A stretch of 11,789 bases of DNA from Tannerella sp. (GTDB lineage Bacteria; Bacteroidota; Bacteroidia; Bacteroidales; Tannerellaceae). This document shows positions 6,400 to 11,789 of this stretch, in pieces (within the stretch, counting starts at the first letter, position 1; each line of letters starts with the position of its first letter). Below the pieces are notes generated by a model that had not been told where the DNA came from, made no database searches, and saw only the letters and a list, made by a program, of their open reading frames with translations. The stretch covers positions 1-11,789 of the forward strand of contig JAISJX010000153.1 of assembly GCA_031261145.1 (NCBI GenBank). The letters are read 5' to 3'. The position numbers and the translations under genes were made by a program.

Positions 6400-9300
6400 T
6401 TAAAATGAAACATTTAATCCTATACTAACCGTGCGTTGCTGCGGGTAATAATATCCGCCCTGTCCGTCAGGCATTTCCGGGTCAATATTGTATTTTCTCA
6501 ATTTGTCGAACGTCAACAGATTAATACCGGACAGATAAATCCGCGCCTGTTGCATCTGCAAACGACTCAACAGTTCCGAAGGCAGAGTATATCCGAAAGA
6601 CAACGTTTTAAGGCGCAGGTATCCGGCGCTTTTCAACCTGTAATCGGAGGTGAGATTATTTGTACCGGCTCCGCCCAATCTCGGTATAAGCGCCGAGGCG
6701 TCGTTATTGCTTTCCGTCCACCGTAATTTATAAATCTGTTCCGAATTAAACTTAGTGCCATGCAACAAAACGACATGGGTATAATAGCCAAAAGCGCCTT
6801 GAAACAAAGTAGATAAATCGAAATTCTTATACTTCACATTCAGGTTCAGGCCATACATCCAATGCGGGGTGGTTCCCGGCCCAAGTACGACCTGGTCGCG
6901 CCAATCCAGTTTCCCGTCGCCATTATTGTCAATGTAACGGATATCGCCGGGACGCAACGTCGTATTTCCCCGGAGGTCCTGGTCGAATGACAGCGCATCA
7001 ATCTCAGCCTGGCTGGTAAACAGCCCGTTCGAGCGATACCCGATACGCCTGTCTGTCCATTTCCCTGATGCTGTATATAAACGGTCTTCGTCGGGATCGG
7101 TTCTTTCCGATTCTTCGTAATGGTCCCACTTCGCCCGCGACCAGGAAATATTACCGCTGACATTGAGCGTGAAATCTCCCGGCGTTTGAACGGTTCCCAA
7201 GGCGAGTTCAAATCCCCGGTCATTCAAACTGTTCAAATTTTCAGGGGGTAATGATGCGCCAAAGGTATTCGGAAGCGTCGTCAGGCGATTGGCCGGCATA
7301 CCGGAGCGCGTACGGTAAAATACATCCGCCGCTCCGTAGATCGTTCTGTTCAACAACGACCAGTCTATGGCTGCATTGTATATTTTAATCTTTTCCCATG
7401 TCAGGTCAGGGTTTGCCATCCCGGTGGATTGGAGGCCCTGCTGCGTGGTACCTCCCAACAAATAATTTCCGCGGATTGCATAACCGGACAGGTATTGGAA
7501 ATTACCGACGCCATCGTTTCCCGAACTGCCATAACTGGCCCTGATTTTCAGGTCGTCAAGCAAGGATATGTTATCCATAAATCCTTCTTCGGAAAGTCTC
7601 CATCCTAATGAAACACTTGGAAAATAACCCCACCGTTTTTCCGGTGCAAACTTGGCGGAAGCATCGGCACGAAGGGTGGTCTCTAACAAATATTTGTTTT
7701 TGTATGAATAATTGAGCCTGCCCACGAAACTCGAACGTCCCATCTCGTTGGCAGCCCCGCCATTGGTAGCCGTTTCACTGTTTCCTGCGAACAATTGCTC
7801 TATGGCGGTGGACATATACCCGTCGCGTCCGGCACTGAACCATTCACTGCCGTTATCAATGCTTTCATACAAGGCTAAAAGCGACAGATGATGGTCGATA
7901 GCAAAAACACGATCATAGCTCAAAGACAACTGAGTTGTCAACATGCTGCTCTGGTTTTGGTTGACACGCATCTGCGCCTGACTGCCTAACGATCCTGCCA
8001 TAATATAGGTGTCACTTAACACATCGTAGCGGTAGAATTTAACGGGTTTGGAGAAGATTGTATTTTTACTGTAATTACGCATGTAATTGACGAAAAGTTT
8101 GGCCGACAATCCTTCTATCGCCTTGAATTTGTAAGTCAACACCCCTGTCCCTTTCAGGTTTTGAGAATTATTCCGGTTCGTTCCATACAGGTCATAATTC
8201 GATGAGACATGGGCGCCTCCGGTTCCCATTCCATCCGCCCAGGATATTTTTGTGGGATCAGGCAATGTTGCAGGATAAGTCGGCAATGTATTCCACAAAT
8301 CCTGCCAAACGGTATTATCGCCCGCCCCTATACCACGGGAGGTAAATATGCTGCTGTTAAATATGGCGGACAGATCCAACTGGAATGTCAGACCTTCAGT
8401 AATCTTGGCGTCAATATTGGACTGCAGGTTATACCGGTTGTAATCTCCCCCATTCTTTTTAAACATGGTCTGTTGATCCATATATCCCAAAAAGCCGTAA
8501 TATTGGATTTTATCGCTTCCACCCCTGACAGAGAGATTATGCTGCTGCTGCGGCGCCCAATCCCTGACCAGCTCATTATACCAGTTGGTACTGGGATATT
8601 GCGGATCAGTACCTTCATAATATTTCCGTATTTGTTCTTCGGTATAAGGCGCTGTCGCTTCCGGTCGGCCTGATTGAAGCCATTCTTCACGCGCCATTTC
8701 GGCATATTGTCCGGCATTGACCGTTTTGGGCATGTTGGTCACACCCTGCAAAGTGTAGGATGTATTTAACGTAATGGTCGGTTTTTGCTCCTTTCCGCGT
8801 TTGGTGGTGACTAAAATCACACCGTTACCGGCGCGTGAACCGTAAATTGAGGCTGAACCGTCTTTCAATATGGAGATATTTTCGATCTGGTTCGGATCAA
8901 TGGTATTGAAACTTGTCTCGATGCCGTCCACAATAACTAACGCGCCGCCAAATCCACGAATACTCAGGGAGGCGGCATCCGATCCAGGCTGTCCGCTTGA
9001 CTGCAACGAAATAAGTCCGGGCAACCGTCCGGCCAGTGTATTCGTTGTGCTGGCTACCGGCGCTACCGTCATATCTTCAGCCCTTAACGTGGCGATGGAT
9101 CCTGTCAGATTACCCTTCTTCTGTGTCCCGTATCCGACGACCACCACTTCTTCCAGTATTTTCAGGTCTTCTTTTAACGTAATGCGGACCGTATTCTGAT
9201 CTCCAACCGTTATACTCTGATTGAGATATCCGATATAAGAAATTTTCAATACCGCATTATTTGAAACTGTTAACGAAAAATTCCCATCCACATCCGTAAT

Positions 9301-9813
9301 GACTCCGTTTTGGGTGCCTTCCTCCACTACATTCGCCCCGATAACAGGTTCTCCCTTTTCATCGAGAATAATACCTGTAACGGTTTTCTTTTGCTGGCCG
9401 ACGTCAGCCATGTTAATACGTTCACTTACGTGATTTGTTTCCACGGGATAAATCAATATCAGGTTGCTTTCCGTAATTTCATACCTGACGTTTTCTTTTC
9501 CGAGCAAACGGTCCAATATTCTTTCTACCGTTTGATTTTTCACTTGTACAGAGACCTTTTTATCTAAACTGATTGTCTCGTTCTCATAGATAAACCGGAA
9601 CTCAGACCGGCTTTCAATCTGGTACAGCACTTCCTTTATCGACTGATTCCGGATATCCAACGATAGTTTTGTCCGCTGCGAATAAGCAGTAGCCGATATA
9701 TTCATAGCAAAAATAATCAACGCAAAGGTTGTCAATTTCATGATAAATAAAATTCGTTTTAGAACCGGACGCATATTTATCTCCGATTCCCTGTTGTTAT
9801 TTAATAAATTCAT
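6400..9813 (-). CDS. SusC/RagA-family TonB-dependent transporter with STN signalling domain
   Basis: The outer-membrane channel that imports the oligosaccharide captured by SusD, driven by TonB. The 1137 aa contain, in order: signal peptide (hydrophobic core about 28-43, cleavage near Ser45/Gln46), STN domain (about 49-121), carboxypeptidase-regulatory-like domain (about 144-217), the SusC segment LEEVVVVGYGTQKKGNLTGSI (220-240), plug (about 233-338 with LAGRLPGLISLQSSGQPG, IRGFGGALVIVDGIE and DGSASIYGSRAGNGVILVTTKRG), then a 22-strand-type barrel ending in the aromatic VSIGLNVSF. The STN domain is the part that contacts a FecR-type anti-sigma factor, matching the upstream gene. The start is uncertain: Met1 (9813), Met14 (9774) and Met25 (9741) are all in frame, and Met14 gives a more usual N-terminal length. 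It couples to susD with an 11-bp gap. Upstream (9814-9950) are two hairpins rather than an obvious TAnnTTTG promoter. Confidence 0.97.
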   Translation of the reverse strand: MNLLNNNRESEINMRPVLKRILFIMKLTTFALIIFAMNISATAYSQRTKLSLDIRNQSIKEVLYQIESRSEFRFIYENETISLDKKVSVQVKNQTVERILDRLLGKENVRYEITESNLILIYPVETNHVSERINMADVGQQKKTVTGIILDEKGEPVIGANVVEEGTQNGVITDVDGNFSLTVSNNAVLKISYIGYLNQSITVGDQNTVRITLKEDLKILEEVVVVGYGTQKKGNLTGSIATLRAEDMTVAPVASTTNTLAGRLPGLISLQSSGQPGSDAASLSIRGFGGALVIVDGIETSFNTIDPNQIENISILKDGSASIYGSRAGNGVILVTTKRGKEQKPTITLNTSYTLQGVTNMPKTVNAGQYAEMAREEWLQSGRPEATAPYTEEQIRKYYEGTDPQYPSTNWYNELVRDWAPQQQHNLSVRGGSDKIQYYGFLGYMDQQTMFKKNGGDYNRYNLQSNIDAKITEGLTFQLDLSAIFNSSIFTSRGIGAGDNTVWQDLWNTLPTYPATLPDPTKISWADGMGTGGAHVSSNYDLYGTNRNNSQNLKGTGVLTYKFKAIEGLSAKLFVNYMRNYSKNTIFSKPVKFYRYDVLSDTYIMAGSLGSQAQMRVNQNQSSMLTTQLSLSYDRVFAIDHHLSLLALYESIDNGSEWFSAGRDGYMSTAIEQLFAGNSETATNGGAANEMGRSSFVGRLNYSYKNKYLLETTLRADASAKFAPEKRWGYFPSVSLGWRLSEEGFMDNISLLDDLKIRASYGSSGNDGVGNFQYLSGYAIRGNYLLGGTTQQGLQSTGMANPDLTWEKIKIYNAAIDWSLLNRTIYGAADVFYRTRSGMPANRLTTLPNTFGASLPPENLNSLNDRGFELALGTVQTPGDFTLNVSGNISWSRAKWDHYEESERTDPDEDRLYTASGKWTDRRIGYRSNGLFTSQAEIDALSFDQDLRGNTTLRPGDIRYIDNNGDGKLDWRDQVVLGPGTTPHWMYGLNLNVKYKNFDLSTLFQGAFGYYTHVVLLHGTKFNSEQIYKLRWTESNNDASALIPRLGGAGTNNLTSDYRLKSAGYLRLKTLSFGYTLPSELLSRLQMQQARIYLSGINLLTFDKLRKYNIDPEMPDGQGGYYYPQQRTVSIGLNVSF

Positions 9814-9842
9814 TATATTTGTAATTTGATTGTTACTTCACA

Positions 9843-9863
9843 AGTAGTGTCAAAAACACTACT
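9843..9863. promoter_or_regulatory. 8-bp-stem inverted repeat upstream of susC-like gene
   Basis: AGTAGTGT (9843-9850) and ACACTACT (9856-9863) form a perfect inverted repeat with a 5-nt spacer, 30-50 bp before the SusC-like ATG at 9813. There is no U-tract on the minus strand, so it is not a terminator. It may be an operator, part of an ECF-type promoter region, or a leader hairpin. It shares TAGTAGT (minus strand) with the region upstream of the FecR gene. Confidence 0.45.
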
Positions 9864-9885
9864 AAATTAATTATCAAAAATCTCT

Positions 9886-9918
9886 GCGGGAAATGTGGCA
9901 GCATTTCTCGCTTTTTTT
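9886..9918. terminator. Terminator-like hairpin between fecR-like and susC-like genes
   Basis: GCGGGAAATG (9886-9895) pairs with CATTTCTCGC (9902-9911) over 10 bp around a 6-nt loop. On the plus strand the pairing is complete with one G-U and is followed by seven Ts (9912-9918). On the minus strand, which is the coding direction here, one A-C mismatch breaks the stem and the tail is weaker (AGAGATTTTTG). It begins about 40 nt after the FecR stop, so it probably ends or reduces the fecR transcript and leaves susC to its own promoter. No plus-strand gene precedes it. Confidence 0.6.
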
Positions 9919-9950
9919 CAGTTGTCTTTTTCATTTTTCCATAGGCAAAT

Positions 9951-10967
9951 TCATTTAGAAGTTATGTTAATATGTTTTCCGTTCATCTTGTACTTTATTT
10001 TGCTTAATCTGGACAGGGCGGTCAGTACGTCGGTGATGCTTTCTTCCTGCAAAACGCCGTCGTAATGAAGGGTTTCCCCGATGCCGCCGGAAAGGGTGAT
10101 TTCTACATTGTAACACCGCTCCAGTTTTTTGCAGACTTCCGCCAACGATGTATGTTCCATATAGATTTTGTTGTTTACCCATCCGTAAGCGTGCGCCGGG
10201 ACGCCGTTTTCTTTTTTCAATTCATTGGTTTCCTTGTCATAGACAGCCATTTCTCCGGGTTTCAGATTCAGTTTTTCGGAGGCGTGAGACAGTTCAATGT
10301 TTCCTTCCAACAAAGCGGCCTGAACCGTCTGGTCTTCCTCGTAGGCGCATAAATTGAAGGTTGTGCCCAACACTTTAACCTGTACCCCGTTTGCCATGTT
10401 TACCACAAACGGGCTTTCGCTTTTGGCGACGTCAAAGAAACCTTCGCCCTGAAATTGAAGTTCGCGCGTATTTTTTTTCCGGTCGAAAGCATAACGGATG
10501 CTGGAACCGGCATTGAGTTTCACCTTAGAACCGTCGGGCAAAACCATTTCCGAACGGCTGCCATAGTTGGCCGTCATGCTCACATCAACAGTTGTATCGT
10601 CCTTCAAACCCATATAAGAAAATGTAAAGAGAAGCAACACAGCGGCTGCGGCGCCGGACACGGCATAAGAAAAGTGCGTCAGCCGTTTCCGGAATCGCTC
10701 TTTCCGTTGATTGATGGCATCTATTTTTTTCCAGGCAGACTCTCTGTCGAACAGTTCCATTCCGGTAAAATACCGGGATTCTTCCCAGATTTTTTTATAC
10801 TTCATCAAATCAATTTTGTTTGACTCATTGGCAGCCAACCATTCCGCCAGCACAGGATCATCTATGCTGTCTTTCCCACCATTAAGCAGATATTCAACGA
10901 TATGCAGGCCAATATGTATATTCATTTCCATTACTTGTTGTCCAAATTTATCTATAAGACACATCAA
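9951..10967 (-). CDS. FecR-family anti-sigma factor
   Basis: An inner-membrane regulator that holds an ECF sigma factor inactive, or co-activates it, until the STN domain of the adjacent SusC-like transporter reports bound glycan. Residues up to about 97 are the cytosolic sigma-binding part (LAEWLAANESNK, YKKIWEES). Residues 99-119 (FSYAVSGAAAAVLLLFTFSYM) are a single membrane helix. Residues about 133-228 are the FecR domain with YGSRSEMVLPDGSKVKLNAGS and VKVLGTTFNLCAY. Residues about 266-335 match the DUF4974/STN-like C-terminal domain (IYMEHTSLAEVCKKLERCYNVEI). Likely starts are Met13 (10931) or Met15 (10925) rather than 10967, because FecR proteins usually begin close to the HIVEYLLNG segment and a -7 box lies at 10943-10950. 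Unusually, no ECF sigma gene lies upstream in the window; a RAYT gene is there instead. Confidence 0.95.
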   Translation of the reverse strand: MMCLIDKFGQQVMEMNIHIGLHIVEYLLNGGKDSIDDPVLAEWLAANESNKIDLMKYKKIWEESRYFTGMELFDRESAWKKIDAINQRKERFRKRLTHFSYAVSGAAAAVLLLFTFSYMGLKDDTTVDVSMTANYGSRSEMVLPDGSKVKLNAGSSIRYAFDRKKNTRELQFQGEGFFDVAKSESPFVVNMANGVQVKVLGTTFNLCAYEEDQTVQAALLEGNIELSHASEKLNLKPGEMAVYDKETNELKKENGVPAHAYGWVNNKIYMEHTSLAEVCKKLERCYNVEITLSGGIGETLHYDGVLQEESITDVLTALSRLSKIKYKMNGKHINITSK

Positions 10968-10975
10968 AATGGAAA
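10943..10975 (-). promoter_or_regulatory. Candidate promoter for the fecR-like gene
   Basis: On the minus strand TAAATTTG (10950-10943) matches TAnnTTTG exactly. A weak -33 match, TTTC, lies at 10975-10972 with a 21-nt spacer. Transcription would begin near 10937, only 6-12 nt before the ATGs at 10931 and 10925, which would exclude the longer start at 10967. If real, fecR can be expressed without an upstream sigma gene. The short leader and imperfect -33 keep this tentative. Confidence 0.4.
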
Positions 10976-11117
10976 AAGTCCCGATAAAATATCACTTTTT
11001 TTTGATGACATCCAGATTTTGCTTTTTTGCGACTACTATTTAGTAGCGATTAAAAATAAGTCATTTGTAAAGGAGCGTTGTCAGGGTTTGCGCTCAGGAA
11101 AAGATGGAATAGCCCAA

Positions 11118-11145
11118 GTAGAGACGTATCGCGATACGTCTCTAC
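11118..11145. repeat. REP-like 28-bp perfect palindrome overlapping RAYT stop codon
   Basis: The arm GTAGAGACGTATCG is followed directly by its exact reverse complement. The palindrome's right end (11142-11144, CTA on the plus strand) is the TAG stop codon of the RAYT gene. From memory, similar GTAGAGACG-type palindromes are common dispersed repeats in Bacteroidota and cyanobacteria. The region from here back to the fecR start (10968-11117) is AT-rich and holds no gene. Confidence 0.9.
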
Positions 11146-11750
11146 ATTGGCGTGTTGAAACAATCATTATCCCACCTTGCAACATTGTTCTCAATATAAT
11201 CGGCAACCGTGTTCATCATTTTTTTGTCGCGAATAATGCGGTCGTGAAACCTTGTTTGCCATGCAAATTTTTGTAAAGACGTATCGTGATACGTCCCTAC
11301 GTTTTCGTTGGCATATTTTGTTACGGCGGTTTTTATGCCACGAATTGTCCAAGACAATAATGATTGTCGTTTGGCAATTTCAACCATTTTTTTGTTTTTT
11401 GCCGATTCGTCCGTTGTAGAGACGTAACATGTTACGTCTCTACGGTGTTCACCATCAATAAAAACAATCGCGTGCCAATGATTGGGCATAACAACAAATA
11501 ACGGAATTTCGGCGTATGGATAATGTGCGGTTACGTTTTGTAAATTGTCGTGCAAAAATTGCCCAATTGGGGTTAATTGCATCATGGATTGTACAATTTC
11601 CCCGAAAAAATGTTCGCGGTTTTTTGTGCAAACGGTAATGAAATATGCGCCACCATTGTAATCGTGCCACGTTGCCCGTGCCGATTTTATTCTATATTTA
11701 TTTTGAAATTTTTCGTCCGACATATTATTTATTTTTTGTTTTACCATCAT
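11142..11750 (-). CDS. REP-associated tyrosine transposase (RAYT, Y1 HUH family)
   Basis: A single-strand DNA transposase of the IS200/RAYT group that is thought to recognise and spread palindromic REP elements. Family signatures are QNKYRIKSARATW (16-28), GAYFITVCTKNREHFFGEIV (34-53), the HUH motif VVMPNHWHAIV (86-96, His91 and His93), SWTIRGIKTAVTKYANE (133-149), FAWQTRFHDRIIRDKK (162-177) and the catalytic tyrosine Tyr185 in DYIENNVARW (184-193). All expected catalytic residues are present. The likely start is Met10 (11723), which gives the usual short lead into the NKYRI motif; Met1 (11750) is also possible. Two REP-like palindromes lie inside the frame and are translated (residues 103-112 and 151-159), and a third supplies the stop codon. 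The first two lengthen loops outside the catalytic motifs, so activity may survive. It is not coupled to the fecR-like gene and probably arrived as a mobile unit. Confidence 0.9.
   Translation of the reverse strand: MMVKQKINNMSDEKFQNKYRIKSARATWHDYNGGAYFITVCTKNREHFFGEIVQSMMQLTPIGQFLHDNLQNVTAHYPYAEIPLFVVMPNHWHAIVFIDGEHRRDVTCYVSTTDESAKNKKMVEIAKRQSLLSWTIRGIKTAVTKYANENVGTYHDTSLQKFAWQTRFHDRIIRDKKMMNTVADYIENNVARWDNDCFNTPM
11273..11300. repeat. REP-like imperfect palindrome inside RAYT gene (copy 2)
   Basis: Arms GTAAAGACGTATCG and TGATACGTCCCTAC match the flanking copy with a few changes, so pairing is imperfect. In the RAYT frame it encodes VGTYHDTSL (residues 151-159), between KYANEN and KFAWQ. 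Relatives, as I remember them, have only a short link there, so this looks like an insertion. Confidence 0.85.
11416..11443. repeat. REP-like perfect palindrome inside RAYT gene (copy 3)
   Basis: Arm GTAGAGACGTAACA is followed by its exact reverse complement. The outer part matches the copy at 11118-11145. The inner part differs (AACA/TGTT instead of ATCG/CGAT), with matched changes on both arms, so the palindrome is kept. It is translated as residues 103-112 of the RAYT (RRDVTCYVST region), just after the HUH domain strand. Confidence 0.88.
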
Positions 11751-11775
11751 TCGTATCGTTTTCGCCGTTTTTCCC

Positions 11776-11789
11776 GTAGAGACGTATCG
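11776..11789. repeat. Half of a REP-like palindrome at window edge, upstream of RAYT
   Basis: GTAGAGACGTATCG is identical to the left arm of the copy at 11118-11145, and the window ends exactly at the centre of symmetry. If completed outside, the RAYT gene would be bracketed by two near-identical palindromes, as expected for a RAYT/REP unit. Confidence 0.75.

Noticed and set aside
11118..11789. Complete IS200/IS605 insertion sequence
   Set aside because: There is no tnpB, and the palindromes are 28-bp REP-like elements also present inside the gene. The protein has the extended RAYT motif set (FAWQ, DYIENN) rather than that of a short TnpA.

Overview
The window looks like a Bacteroidales (Bacteroidota) chromosome. 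The evidence is a SusC/SusD outer-membrane pair, a FecR-type anti-sigma factor with a C-terminal DUF4974-like domain, promoters of the TAnnTTTG type, and gene starts without Shine-Dalgarno sequences. Genus cannot be decided from sequence alone.

Layout, left to right. Positions 1-774 (minus) hold the N-terminal 258 codons of a second, non-SusC TonB-dependent receptor that runs off the left edge. Positions 775-1234 are a divergent intergenic region. It carries a good promoter on each strand, a 12-bp direct repeat, an inverted repeat, and a five-unit tandem array with a 43-bp period. Each unit carries a palindromic hairpin, and units 1-4 carry a second small one. The array lies in the predicted long leader of a 220-aa Bacteroidota hypothetical gene (1235-1897, plus), which ends at a perfect 13-bp-stem terminator shared with the convergent gene on the other side.

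Positions 2047-10967 (minus) form a compact polysaccharide utilization locus, read right to left: FecR-like anti-sigma factor, SusC-like transporter with an N-terminal STN signalling domain, SusD-like lipoprotein, then two divergent tandem paralogues of the GH99-like/WbsX family. One paralogue is a predicted lipoprotein and the other a predicted secreted periplasmic protein. The likely scheme is that SusD and SusC capture and import a glycan, the STN domain reports occupancy to FecR, FecR controls an ECF sigma factor, and the WbsX-family proteins cleave the glycan. The ECF sigma gene expected next to fecR is not in the window. Terminator-like hairpins lie between fecR and susC and between susD and the first enzyme gene, so the locus is probably not transcribed at one uniform level.

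Positions 11118-11789 hold a REP-associated tyrosine transposase (RAYT, minus) with 28-bp palindromes. One overlaps its 3' end and supplies its stop codon, two lie inside the reading frame and are translated, and half of a fourth lies upstream at the window edge. The two most unusual features are the 43-bp hairpin array and this self-invaded RAYT gene.
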